A DNA stretch of 64,000 nt, from NCBI RefSeq assembly GCF_000764305.2, contig NW_025939632.1, forward strand, positions 220,259 through 284,258, written 5' to 3'. Source of the stretch: Hyalella azteca (lineage: Eukaryota; Arthropoda; Malacostraca; Amphipoda; Hyalellidae). Under the pieces are notes generated by a model that was not told the DNA's origin, made no database searches, and saw only the letters and a list, made by a program, of their open reading frames with translations. The translations under genes and the position numbers were made by a program. Positions 23,701-35,359 of this stretch are shown piece by piece (position 1 is the first letter of the stretch; every line of letters begins with the position of its first letter).

Positions 23701-25234
23701 TATAAGCACTAATACTTGCTGTTGTTGGAATGTCTTTATAAGGGAGTGAATATAACAAAATATCAGGGGTGAATATATCAAAGTGCCAAAGTGAATATAT
23801 ACTAGTAGCCGGAGGTAAATATACATGAAAAGGAGGTAAATATATGAAAATAGCATGAAGAATAAACCAAAATACAATTGTAAATATGTCAGTTTCTTCC
23901 AGCAAGATGACTTATCATGTCATGTCGTAGGATCGAAGGCCATCAGAAGTTCAGTTATATTAGAGATCCTACTCAGGACTCCCTAATAAGGGATTAGGTT
24001 TACAACTGTTGCGACAAACACGAATGATTTTCAAATTAGCGGGAGCGTCATTTTAATTACGGACAGCAAAGTATTTCTGGAGAACACTCACGAAAATGTC
24101 ATTAACACTTCAAAGGTCGCGCAGCCTTCGAGTTAATGCACTCAACACTCATCGAAATGACAAGCAATATATCTACGTTAGTTTTTATTGACAATAAATA
24201 ACATAATACTCTACTTTGTTACCCAAAGGATAATAGTAATTAACTCATTTCATTACCCCATCGCCGCTCCGAGAGGTTACAAGAGTGAAATAATGTGTAG
24301 GTAATTCACTGCATGTATATGGAGGTTCATCACTGAGATTCATCACTGCTGTATCATGGAGATTCATCACTGAGATTCATCACTGCTGTATCATGGAGGT
24401 TCATCACTGAGATTCATCACTGTTGCATCAAACATTTGTTGATTTCTTAAGACCTCGTCACTGCTACATTCTTTATGAAATTATCAGCTCGGCCAGCCCG
24501 AACATCAAGTGATGCATGATAGTTAAGAAGAGGAGAACAAATTGTTTATAATTTCAATGGATATAACATAATGAGTAGTGATGGTAGATGACGGTAGATT
24601 GTATAACTAAGTAGCCGGCGCACAATATTTAGTTGTTGCAAATAAATCGGCTGTGATTTGAAATTTTGACGTTCCAAGAGGCAGTATATCCTTCCACGCA
24701 TCCTGTGGTGGTGTTTATGGCGGGAAGGAACACTCAAAGAAACGTGGAAATATTGTCTTAGTCAGACACTGTTTTTTTTGCTGGTTATCCTTAACCAGTT
24801 TGGCCTAGCAAAGATGTGTCCCACTATTTGGACAGTTTGACTTATTAATTTTTCACAGTGATGTTATTATATCATTCTATGCATCCTGTTGTAATACCCC
24901 GATGAAACAAGTTTGGGATAAAATGGAAGCAAGACTACTGCTTACAATTTAATTTCATTAAATATAAATTTCCAATATATTACAAACATAAAACTGTTTT
25001 CACTTTCATATTCAATTTCATAATATATTATACAATATTTAGAACTTTGAGACACGGTACCGCTCGTCTTCCCAGGCGCCGGACCGACCGTTGCAACACC
25101 AAACCTCAACATCCTCGCCTCACCCCACCATCTCTGGCATCCCCACCATCCCCACCACACCCCACCATCCCCGGCAACCAACCCCTTGCGCCCCCGAGTC
25201 AATACAAGAGCTTTTCTCAGCCCCGAGACAGCGG
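23701..25234. other. Non-genic interval
   Basis: Contains three copies of a 37-bp GAGATTCATCACTG unit (about 24330-24430) and a C-rich CCACCCCACCATC tract (about 25110-25190). No gene recognised. Confidence 0.5.
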
Positions 25235-25444
25235 CTATGGGGAGGTGTGGGGAGACAGAATAGAATAGAATAGAATAAAACATTTAAGACTGAACATATG
25301 CTCCTGCATAGCTTCGTCTAGTCTGTTCATGAAGGCGTTCATACTCGGAGCGTCAACGATGCTATCAGGGAGATGAAGTGGGGAGGAATGACTGCTGGGG
25401 TATGAAAGGATTGTCATAGAACTTATGATGGCAGAGAGTGGCAT
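25235..25444 (-). mobile_element. LINE 3'-terminal fragment
   Basis: The minus strand reads SIVDAPSMNAFMNRLDEA, which resembles the last residues of non-LTR retrotransposon reverse transcriptase polyproteins (the LP..IVDAP....F..RLD pattern). It is followed downstream by a (TATTC)n simple tail at 25258-25282, typical of LINE 3' ends. Everything upstream of this motif is missing, so it is a severely 5'-truncated copy. Confidence 0.6.
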
Positions 25445-25954
25445 TTAAATTTAGAATAATAAATGATACCTAATTTCAGAATGTTTGCGAGATGCTGTCC
25501 AACCTTAGAAATTTTTAACTTTCGTGAGGTGATGGAAATGATTATCGTTATATTTAGTTTCTCAGACTGTGCCGTGAATTTAATTGATGCAATACTTTTC
25601 GTTACCTGTTACGCTAAAATATTTCGTTAGTAATAACGATGCGATCAAGCGATGTGATAGAAAAATCATGAACAAGAAATTTGGAGATTTTGATCATTGA
25701 TATAGATTTAAATACCAATCGTACAGCGTACGAATGGTATTTATACCAATCGTACAACATGAAAAAATTACTTCATATACAACTGAACTTATTTCCCGAG
25801 AAATCCTATGCAAAGCAAAGCTAAAATATAAGTAAAATTGAGTGAACAATTTCCTTAACAATGCGTTGAAAATACTTTGCTGGTTAATCGACTAAGGGAT
25901 TTTCAATGCTCAAACACTGTATTTTACACAAATTTTAAGTTCGAAAATTTTCCT
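25445..25954. other. AT-rich interval without features
   Basis: A 22-bp phrase around ATACCAATCGTACA is duplicated at about 25710-25760. Nothing else recognised. Confidence 0.4.
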
Positions 25955-26160
25955 TACTATGATGCAGTAGTTGCTATGGTGCAGTAGTTGCTATGGTGCA
26001 GTAGTTGCTATGGTGCAGTAGTCGCTATGGTGCAGTAGTTGCTATGGTGCAGTAGTTGCTATGGTGCAGTAGTTACTATGGTGCAGTAGTTGCTATGGTG
26101 CAGTAGTTGCAGTGGTGCAGTAGTTGCTATGGTGCTGTAAGTGCTATGGTGCAGTGTCGC
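25955..26160. repeat. 17-bp minisatellite (ATGGTGCAGTAGTTGCT)
   Basis: About 11-12 units of 17 bp with few variants. Confidence 0.94.
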
Positions 26161-27039
26161 TATCATACCTTCATAATGATGGTACCGTATCATATCATCG
26201 CACTGATGGCATTAACTTCCCGAGCCATAATAGGAATATGTGCATAGTTAGGACCAGGCAGTCAGAGTGGGTACGCGGTACGGAATGTCAGCAGCAGCGT
26301 TCTCACGGTCGCACCTCCCGCCCGTCACATATGACTTGCCTGTCGGAGACCTGCACTGCCCAGCGCAACATGGACTGACATGATAAGCGCAACATGGACC
26401 GACACGCAACACGAACATCCAGCACTGCCCAGCACAGCATGGACATCCAGCACTGCCCAGCACAGTACGGACTGACGCGATCCCTTCATCCAATAACGTA
26501 GCGTCCAATAATTCAGGTCCGTCACATTATCGGCTGCCAGTCATCCAGATCAAAATATGTCCTTTGAATAGGTCCAAGCAGCCTTCAGCAACAAAGACAG
26601 GAATAGTATGGCCCAGAATCGTCCGCAACCAGCGACCAGTATTTATTTTTTGCATAAAATCAGCTCACTTGTGAAGGCCACTCGTCGAACGACTTTTGAT
26701 TTTGGAATTTGACTTTACTATCTGAAGTAACGTAATATAACGATGTCCTGGACACCATAGTCCATACGTGGCCTCATGGCGCAAGGCAGCTTTTATGCAA
26801 TTCAAAAGCCTTCATAAGCCACCTTACGCATTGCGCAGCGAACAAGTTTGAACGCTGGCAAGTTTATGAAGTTATGTTCCGATGAAAATTCTAGTGGTTG
26901 ATAATTATAACACTCTAGGCCAATCGCTGCCGTGTTTGGAGGTGTAAAGCGAATAATATTTAAAACAAAATGATGTTGTGGGCTGAATACTAACGGAAGG
27001 GGTTTGAGGGGTTGAAGGGTTTAAGGGGTTAGGAGGAGA
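26161..27039. other. Non-genic interval with small repeats
   Basis: CAGCACTGCCCAGCACAGCA-type units of about 26-28 bp recur at about 26350-26470. No gene recognised. Confidence 0.5.
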
Positions 27040-27475
27040 TAAGTGGTTATGAGGGTATGAGGGGTTATGAGGGTATGAGGGGTTATGAGGGTATGAGGGG
27101 TTATGAGGGTATGAGGGGTTATGAGGGTATGAGGGGTTATGATGGTATGAGGGGATATGAGGGTATGAAGGGTTATGAGGGTACGAGAGGTTATGAGGGT
27201 ACGAGGGGTTATGAGGGTATGAAGGGTTATGAGGGTATGAGGGGTTATGAGGGTACGAGGGGTTATGAGGGTACGAGGGGTCATGAGGGTATGAAGGGTT
27301 ATGAGGGTATGAGAGTTCATGAGGGTACGAGAGGTTATGAGGGTATGAGAGGTTATGAGGGTGCGAGAGGTTATGAGGGTATGATGGTATGAGGGTATGA
27401 GAGGTTATGAGTGTATGAGAGGTTATGAGGGTACGAGAGGTTATGAAGGTACCAGAGGTTATGAGGGTAAGAGGG
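27040..27475. repeat. 18-bp G-rich minisatellite (GAGGGTATGAGGGGTTAT)
   Basis: About 24 units of 18 bp. The plus strand carries a GGG or GGGG run every 6-9 bases over more than 400 bp, so it has high potential for G-quadruplex formation. The artificial hexapeptide is GMRGYE on plus and a proline/tyrosine/histidine repeat on minus. Confidence 0.95.
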
Positions 27476-28001
27476 GCCTTAAGAGTCCAGGAGAACATGC
27501 AGACTCATTTTTAATGAAGTCGATGGGCATATTTATGAAATTTTATATGTTAACTCAGATGGTAATACTGACTTTCGCAGCTTTTGTATGCGAAATTATA
27601 GGATCGCTGACCTTGAACTGCGTATTATGAAACCACGTCATTCTATTCCGCTATGCTGATTTATGTTAAAAAGAGTTTAATTATTATTTTCCACGAAGAG
27701 ATTTTTCGTTTTTTGTCACATATAGTTTGCCCATCATTTGCCATTTAGAGTTTGATCATCAATGTCATACAAGGATTAATTAACATTTGCTATGTTGAGT
27801 TTGATGGTCATTTGTTCATTAAAGTTTAACCATCATTGAAAGTTACTTCATTGATCCGTGGCCATGGCAGTCAAGTTCCCAAATGGACATGCAAATGCAA
27901 ACTTATCAGCCGCCATGGACGCAGCGAAGTATTAAAAACCAGTGTGTTTGAAAACTGCTTACAGTGGCAAGGCTTTCAGGATGCCGCTCGTCTTCAGTGG
28001 T
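27476..28001. other. Upstream region of gene copy 1
   Basis: AT-rich with several GTTTGATCATCA/GTTTGATGGTCATTTG-like phrases at about 27720-27830. The phrase CTCGTCTTCAGTGG at 27988-28000 has a counterpart upstream of copy 3 and a looser one upstream of copy 2. Confidence 0.5.
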
Positions 28002-28070
28002 TGACCTCAACATCAGCCTTCCCGAGCCCAGGTCTCCGCCGCCTATAAAAGGCCTCGCATCATCCTCAGA
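28002..28070 (+). promoter_or_regulatory. Core promoter of chitin-binding gene copy 1
   Basis: TATAAAA lies at 28044-28050 in a GC-rich setting and a TCAGA initiator-like pentamer at 28066-28070. The start codon follows at 28128, giving a 5' UTR of about 60 nt. TGACCTC, the complement of a GAGGTCA nuclear-receptor half-site, is at 28002-28008. The start site is inferred from spacing only. Confidence 0.75.
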
Positions 28071-28127
28071 GCCATCATTCGACCGACGACACACGACCTC
28101 GCGCGTCTTCCCTCTCTCCCTCTCATC

Positions 28128-30690
28128 ATGAAGTTCCTCATTATCGGTAAGTGCATTGGTAAAACATCATTCCTTTTTAAAAATAAATTTTGTCTTGAAC
28201 CGTTAAATTTCAGCGAATAATTATGCTGTAAAATCTTTGAGTTACTGCAAAGTGTTTACTGAGTATTAACGTATTAACCGAAAGTGTCGTGTCATTCAAA
28301 TTGCGAAATTATTCAGTCAAGGTCACATTCATTTGCATGTTGTGCCAAGGGCCTAAAAATGCAGTTAAAATTATCGAGGTTTCTTCCCACAAGGTAAGAT
28401 TTCATCATCTAAATATGAATAATAATTTTGACTAGCTATTTGTTTAGAGTTTTTATTTGTTTGCTATTACGATAATGCAACGTTTCCGTACAATTAAAAA
28501 CGTTTTAAATAGCAACGTTTACACACAGGAAGTTCATTACTTGCTCTCTGATTAAATACAAAATAGAATTAATTACACGACAATCAAAAATATTTTCATT
28601 TCTATTTTCTTCTAAAATATTTTCGAATTTCTTAATCAGTCAATGTGTAGTGGTTCTTAAAACTGCGATAGCTCCAGAAAATAATTTCATAAAACATTAA
28701 ACTATTACGAATTTTAACATTAGATATTTAGGGACTGGATCTTGATCTACAAGTAATATAATACCGGCAAATAACGTAGTCAGGCCATCAAGCGACATGG
28801 TGCGAGGAGGAACCCTAGCCTGTCATCATCTAAGCGCCATACAGGAGTGGAGGATTGTGTCCTTCACACCTTTTTAGCGCATTTTCTCATTTATGGAAAA
28901 AATGCACTATTGTGCTCGCCATGTCCGTCTGTCTGTCTATCCGTCTGTCCGTCTGTCTGTCTGTCCGACCGTGACCTCAAGTTTTCGTCGACGACAAAAT
29001 GCGCTCTATGTCACTCACTGCGGTGAGTACTGAGTTATATTTTTTCCGTTTACCACAGCCTCGCTAGCTCACTTCCTTGTATTATATTCATCTATTGTCT
29101 GAAGGAATTTGCGAATCTTTTCAAAACAAATGAGAAGACAGAGTGAAGGCAAGAAAAAGCCTTGAAAAAATGAAATATACACTTGCTTCATGGAGCTTCG
29201 AACAAACCGCATATAGTTCCTTATGATTTAATTATCTTAACTAATGCACATTCAGCCGCTGATAAATTATTGTAAAAGAAAGTCAATGAGAGCGAAACTG
29301 AATAGAAAAATTATATCATTAAAGCGATCAACGTAAAAAATTCCAAAACGTATGATAAATTATTGTAAAAGAAAGTCAATGAGAGTGAAACTGAGTAGAA
29401 AAATTATATCCTTAAAATGATCAATGTAAAAAATTCCAAAACGTACGTCTGAAAAATATGCACCCGTGTAATCGTCTCATTCCCGCAGTTTCGGTGGTGC
29501 TCGGAGTGGCGGTCGCTGCGGTGCCCCGCGTCCGCAGGGACTCCACCCCCGACAACTTCGAACTCCCCTCCAACGCTAGCGTCGTCGTCGGCACCATCAC
29601 CCACGGCTTCCAGTGAGTTGCAGTCCACTTTGAGTAAATTTCATGCCAAGATAAATTAGTCAATTGTTCAACCATGATATTTACTTACTTATAAATAATG
29701 ATCATCTCTTTGTGCCGACGAGGTTCGGGTCAATGTATGTTGCGGAATAAGCCCATTAAGTTTTATCACTTCCATCGATAAAAATTGTATAACGATGAAT
29801 TTTGATATAAGTAGCCGGTGCATCATTGAGCAAAGTTACTTCAGGAATTTGATTTTAGATAATTATTAACATGTTCTCGTGATGGCTGCTTGTTGAAATA
29901 TCGATTCCAACCGCAAACCTTATCAACGAGTCTTCAGTTCGACCTGTGATCATACACTGAAGTGCATTCACAGCTTCCCCGCTCTTTCAGTAATAACTCT
30001 GCTTTTCAGTGCAAGGAAGGAAAGCCGTGATTGTATTGTGAAGTGAAATTGAAATGCGTATAATTTGATAATGAATCTTTTTATAGATGCGCCGGCCGCA
30101 ACTTCGGCTACTACGCTGATCCGAGCAACAACTGCCAGATCTTCCACGTGTGCATGCCCTACGAGGACTCCGAGGGTACCCCTCAGCTGCGTATGTGGTC
30201 CTTCCTCTGCGGCGTAGGATCCGTCTTCGATCAGGTCTGCTATGTTCTATATCGTAAATGCAATGTTTTTATTGTTCATTTTTCTCATATTAACATGATC
30301 GAGGACACCTTGGAATTCGAAACGTTGGCAATGCTGCATATGCGCATGTATTGGATTGAGCGTGAGGCAAAGTCCAATCATAGAGTCAAAATTAGTCGGT
30401 CTTTTGAAGCAGGCCTGAGGTAACCAATGGTCTTAAGAACAAAAGTTAATATGAGCACTTGAGTCGTTACTAAAAGCAAACATACATTAAAAATTCTTAA
30501 TTTTAATGCCCTGTTGAAGTTGATTCACCAATTCTTGATTTTCTTTCTACAGGCGACTCTGACCTGCAACTACCCCGAGTCTGCCTTGCCGTGTAACGAG
30601 GCCGAAAGCTACTACAAGATCAACGAGTACTTCCACCTCGAGGAGGAAGAGTTCCGCAGCGGCTTCAACGGAATCTTCAAGAAGAAGTAG
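28128..30690 (+). CDS. Secreted CBM14 (peritrophin-A type) chitin-binding protein, copy 1
   Basis: Four coding exons: 28128-28146, 29489-29612, 30087-30234 and 30553-30690, all with GT-AG introns (phases 1, 2, 0), giving 142 residues. Residues 1-16 form a signal peptide (MKFLIIVSVVLGVAVA). RVRR at 20-23 fits a furin-type site and N35-A-S is a glycosylation sequon. The single chitin-binding type-2 domain has all six cysteines (49, 64, 70, 89, 102, 111), with aromatic YY and the CQIFHVC core. The tail is acidic (HLEEEEF) and ends GIFKKK. By family knowledge such proteins bind chitin outside the cell, as in one-domain cuticle proteins analogous to peritrophins. Automated naming sometimes calls relatives U-scoloptoxin-like, but nothing here implies venom. 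Exons are GC-rich against AT-rich introns. Intron 1 contains the dispersed element 28871-29038. Gene identity is firm; the exact tissue role is unknown. Confidence 0.92.
28871..29038. mobile_element. Small MITE-like dispersed element, copy 2 of 2, in intron 1 of gene copy 1
   Basis: It matches 2629-2788 along its length. The inverted-repeat arms are at 28876-28888 and 28993-29005 (one mismatch). The internal GTCT/GTCC tract differs slightly in length and sequence. It is absent from the first introns of the other gene copies, so it was inserted after the duplications or lost elsewhere. Confidence 0.75.
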
Positions 30691-30889
30691 ACTTTTATAA
30701 GATTTAGTTCAATTTTCACTTCTCTTATGGGAAATGTAAAAATTGTGTAACTAATGTGCATAAAAATTTATGAATTTTCACGGAGCTGTAAATTTTTTCC
30801 GAACTTTAAAGAATCAATTTTATGATTCCCCGAAAGTGGGCCATAGCGATCGTTCAATGCAGCAATCTAAAGGATGATAATTGATGCCA

Positions 30890-30895
30890 AATAAA
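30890..30895 (+). terminator. Poly(A) signal of copy 1
   Basis: AATAAA lies 200 nt after the stop codon, followed by the TCGGATTCTGTGTACATAAG stretch (GT-rich). It is the first canonical hexamer downstream of the gene. Confidence 0.65.
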
Positions 30896-32273
30896 TCGGA
30901 TTCTGTGTACATAAGTTCTCTCATTCTTCTGAAATCAACCTCTGAAAATCTATCGATTTTTTCTCTTTTTGCTTCACCATAGCTGGAAAATCTTTTAAAT
31001 CACCGTCGAAATTAAGCCCATGGAAATTTGAACCAATAAAATTTTTGAATTTTTCGGTGCGTTTCCTGTTTATCCTGCGTTATAGATCCCCTTTGGCATT
31101 AGCGTCGGCCAAATAAATGTTTTTGATGACAAATGCGCATTAGAAATTTCATAAATGGAGCCAAATGTCCGCCAAAATAAATTTTTAATGATTGTCGAAT
31201 CATTTGAAATCTTATTGCTATTGATGCCAAATTTAATGGTGAATTACAATTAATGTGAAGCCTGATGTTACACAGAAATTTAATATGATGTCAGATGCAA
31301 TTGATAAATACCTTGATTATGGTTTCAGATGTAGGTCAGATGTACTATTAAATAGTATGTAATCGGTATGTCCGTGGTTAATACCATGAATATATTTAGA
31401 AAATATAATGAATAAAATAACGAATTACCATAAATACTTCATGGAATACCATGAATATGGAAGTAAATACATGTACATAATGTGGAAATTCATGTGAATG
31501 ACAAGCAAATTCATGGTATAATGAAGTAATTCGCGAGCATGATAAGGAAATACGTGTACCCAATGGGGAAATTTATGGGCATGAAAAAGCAATTCCATGC
31601 CTATGATGAGGTTCAGGGAATTCCTCAGCTATTCCAGAAAGATACTCCAGGTTAGTGCGGATCATTCCTCAATTTTTCCATGAACTCATATATATAAGCT
31701 AAAATCTTACAGTTATATAAAAATACACTTAATTATATATTACACTTAAAATCTTTTCACTGTCCAGTGAACGTGAAAAATATTACCAGATCTGCAAAAT
31801 TACCAATAATTAAATCGAGACAGATGCAAAAAAAATGAAAAGATTTATTTTAAGTTTGCAATCTAGAGAAATTGTTAGTTTCCCGTTGTTTAGTTCAACG
31901 TTTAATTTATTCTCATACCCTTGATGCATTTGTTCTGAAGACCAACTTTAGGTATGAACGATTTATATCACTAAAGTTGACTCCTTCACATGCAATAAAA
32001 TTTTCATTTCATCAGTAAAGTTGTTGATCTACTTCCGAAGACGTCCAGACTCAATATAGATGGTGACATATCAAAACGAATTTAAAACTGCTCTTTTAAA
32101 GTATATATTGATTTAAATTAATAATTGATGAGCCTAGAGCAGGCTGACGATTCAAGTAGGTTAGTTAAGCGTTATAAGGTTTAATTCGAACATTTAGCTT
32201 AATATAGACTATATCTCACACCGCCTTGTGACCTTGTGACCTTATGATGAGTTTAGGACTTCGTAGTCCACGG
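30896..32273. other. Intergenic, copy 1 to LINE fragment
   Basis: Contains degenerate repeats of about 30 bp around GGAAATTCATG at about 31370-31620. No gene recognised. Confidence 0.5.
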
Positions 32274-32864
32274 TCACGCTGATGCGCCGCTTTCGTCGTC
32301 CTCTGTCTCCGAGTCGTCGCTAGACAGGTCACCCCGCCCTCGGGTCCCGAATGTAACGTTGGACGTGTTCCGTATATTTGCCCTCCTTTGGGCCAGCTGA
32401 TGCAAGATGCTGTTGCTTGTCACTTGCAGAGGGAAGTTTCCCATTACTGGACAATCCGGGATCTTTCTCAACCACTTGTCCAGTCGTCTCTTGAATGTTG
32501 CAAGAGAGAACTCCCCTCCTCTCAGCGCTTTTGGCAAGGCATTAAAGAGCCTCGGTCCTACCACGGACACTGATCCCTCACGAAGAGTCTGTACTCTGGC
32601 CGCGGCTCGGCTATTAAATGGGGCAACCCTGCACGTTCTACCCCTCCATTCATTGTAAAGTGTCACTATTCTGGAGGTCTCACTCTCAAAGTTGGGAGCC
32701 AGTCCGGTTATCATCTTCCAAGTGTACAGTATGATATTCCTTTCTCTTCTCCTCTCCAGTGAGTACAGCCCCAGGTGTTTCAGCCTTTCCCAGTAGTTCA
32801 GGTTCAGCTCCCACATGCCGCTGATCCTGTACGTGAAAGTCCGCTGCACTGCCCTCGCATCCAC
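32274..32864 (-). mobile_element. LINE (non-LTR retrotransposon) reverse-transcriptase C-terminus, truncated
   Basis: An uninterrupted 196-residue minus-strand frame contains LNYWERLKHLGLYSLERRR, then TWKMITGL and FNALPKALRGG. This is the C-terminal extension that follows the reverse-transcriptase domain in many animal LINEs. The RT palm motifs and endonuclease are absent and a stop codon lies just upstream of the first residue, so this is a 5'-truncated, non-autonomous insertion. The frame being intact suggests a fairly recent insertion. The tail is acidic/serine-rich (SSDDSETEDDES). Clade was not determined. Confidence 0.82.
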
Positions 32865-33599
32865 TTATAATTCTACATGTTTTCTTCATTTAAGATTTTC
32901 TTGTAAATAAATTAGTTTTTGTTAAGTTTTCTTTATGCAATTTTAGATGGCCGTTTAGTGCAGTTGTGCGTGTGTGACGGAACACAATTTTTGTGGATTA
33001 TTTTTTTAGAACATTGTTTCGCTTCTATGTTAACTCAAGGATTAATATAGGTATGACTAAGTAATATGTAAACATATATTTATTCCATGACTGTAATATG
33101 GAATCTCGTCTAGCTATGATATTTTTAGGATTTAGTTGTTAGTGTCTTGGGACGAGACTGAATGTGTAGTTCCAACGTGATTGGTTGAGCTGCTCCTGGC
33201 CTCGCGACGGTGCGCGCTAGGTAGTCATGAACGATGGAGAGTTTGGTCACTTTGGAATTAGTTTAGGATTATTCGACTTTTAACTTTGATTAGTTTGCCA
33301 AATGATTAAAAATATGATGACTTTATTGTATTATATTATCAATTTTTTTCACCTAGAAAGTGTTTGCGGTCTGTTTTGTACATTGTAAACGGGATGTTGA
33401 GGTAAGCTCATTTTGGCTGAGTTACCCCTCGCGGAGAAGTTGTGTGTGCTCAGTGTTACTGGGTTGGGGTGACACGGTTTCGACTCGAAACAGGCAGAGC
33501 CAAATTCGGGCTTCCAAGAATAAACTCCACCTCAGTTCTGAGTATAACTCTTAATGAGTTCCACTAAAGGACTAATAACGTAGGTGGAGTTCTTAGATA
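32865..33599. other. Intergenic, possibly retroelement-derived
   Basis: A GC-richer stretch with AATAAA at 33520-33525 precedes the dispersed repeat at 33600. It could be part of a long terminal repeat, but no terminal inverted motif or primer-binding site could be assigned. Confidence 0.35.
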
Positions 33600-34370
33600 T
33601 ATCCGGATTTTGGCTGCGTTGGGCGGTTGACAGCCGTTCCATTCGCACCCTCGTGTCGTAGAGGCTAATAACCTCTGCACTCGAGTGAATTGTCAGCGGC
33701 TTATTGGAGGCTCGTACCCTTCAATAGTCGTGCTTTTGAGGCGTAACTGCCACCCCGGTTCTGTGTTCTTGGCAGTGCATTAGGGCTCGAACCTCTGATC
33801 ATTGCGTTGGTTGTCGGCATTGTGGTGCGGCTCGTATCCGTATCCTTGCTGCCACTCCTGTAAGATCGTCAGTTTTGTGGTGCGGTTTGTACCCGTATCT
33901 TTGCTGTCCACTCCTGTAAGGTTGTCAGTTTTATTGTGCGGCTCGTACCCGTATCCTTGCTGTCCGTTCTTGTGAGGTCGTCAGTTTTGTGGTGCGGCTC
34001 GTACCCGTATCCTTGCCGTCCACACCTGTAAGGTTGTCAATTTTGTGGTGCGGCTCGTACCCGTATCCTTGCTCTCCGTTCCTGTAAGGTCGTCAGTTTT
34101 GTGGTGCGACTCGTACCCGTATCCTTGCTGTCCACTCCTGTAAGGTCGTCAGTTTTTTGGTGCTGCTCGTACCCGTATCCTTGCTGTCCACTCCTGTAAG
34201 GTCGTAAATTTTGTGATGCGGCTCGTACCCGTATCCTTGCTGTCCGCCCCTGTAAGGTCATCAGTTTTGTGGTGCGGCTCGTACCCGTATCCTTGCTGTC
34301 CACTCCTGTGAGGTCGTCAGTTTCGTGGTGCGGCTCGTACCTGCATCCTTGCTGCCCGCTTTAGTGGTCC
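33600..34370 (-). repeat. Dispersed repeat (inverted copy) expanded into a 56-bp minisatellite
   Basis: The reverse complement of 33640-33740 aligns with 62480-62640 and 50400-50590; the shared phrases are AGGGTACGAGCCTC and the ACGACACGAG region. From about 33815 a 56-bp unit containing GCTCGTACCCGTATCCTTGC is repeated about ten times. Its core is the GGATACGAGCC segment present once in each of the other two copies, so the array appears to have grown from inside the element. Confidence 0.75.
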
Positions 34371-34703
34371 TCAGTAGTTTATTAGGATTCCTCGACGTTG
34401 TATCCCTGAGGCTGAAACCCTGTTTCCCGGAGCTTTTGGACCTAATAAATTGCGTGCCTTGTACAGTGAAATTGTGTATCGCCTGAAGATCACCAATATA
34501 TACGAAAAGTTCCGCGTATTCATTCCTCCTCTCTCCAACGCAAGGGAATTTAGAGCCGGACCAAAGAGCGACTCTTTAGCCCTTGTGTCAAAACCAATAC
34601 GCAAGACACCGTCAAGTCGGCATGCTACCCGTAACTATTTCGACTTCGCGGCGGTGTTTCCGGTTACACGTGTGTCTCACTGGTCGACAAATTGTCGGGG
34701 TGT

Positions 34704-34857
34704 AGGTTGGTCCCACAGTTGGACTGGGAGTTGATCCGGAAATTGGTCCGAGAGTTGGTCCGGGAATTGGTCCGGAAATTGGTCCGAGAGTTGGTCCGGG
34801 AATTGGTCCGGCAGTTGGTCCGGGAGTAGGTACGGGAGTTGGTCCGGCAGTTGTGCT
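34704..34857. repeat. 12-bp minisatellite (GGAATTGGTCCG)
   Basis: About 12 units of 12 bp with GAGTTGGTCCGG variants. The minus strand reads a (NSRT) peptide repeat that is an artefact of the period. Confidence 0.92.
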
Positions 34858-35359
34858 TGGTCATGCTGCTCTGGCCAAGAGATCGTCGTGTCAATTGGTA
34901 AGTCATTCTGCTCCTAAAGAAGAGTTTTCACTATTCCCTATACTACACTAAGTTTTACTGAACCAATAAAACGAACGACATCGCCACAAAAACACGGGAA
35001 GAATAATTTCATGTTCAAATTTTAATAAAACATGAAAATTCAAATCGCCTTAGGACTTTTCCGCAAATTTAATCACCAATGTCTTAATAGAACGTGAAAT
35101 GAGAGCTGTGTCGTTATTAATGATAATATAAGCGATTTTTTTCAATATCCAGAGGTTAAGAAAAGCATTGGGTTTATATTTTTCACGATATTTTTTGGAT
35201 AAAATTCTTATTTATACGTATTATTCTCGGGACTTTGTAAAGTCTTTGTGGTAATATTGTAGATATCTAAGTTCCAAACGAGAGCTTTGAACAATTCAGG
35301 ATTAACTATTACAATTTTTGAAGATTGCATTATATTATTTTTACTTTTCCCCTTTCGTG
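34858..35359. other. AT-rich interval without features
   Basis: Nothing recognised. Confidence 0.4.

Noticed and set aside
26905..27498. 197-codon proline/tyrosine/histidine-rich minus-strand frame
   Set aside because: Pure product of the 18-bp array; the complementary GMRGYE frame on the plus strand is equally long-lived.
30148..30423. Single-exon 91-codon reading through exon 3 of copy 1
   Set aside because: It continues past the donor site CAG/GTCTGC into the intron; the spliced model keeps all six cysteines and matches the other copies.
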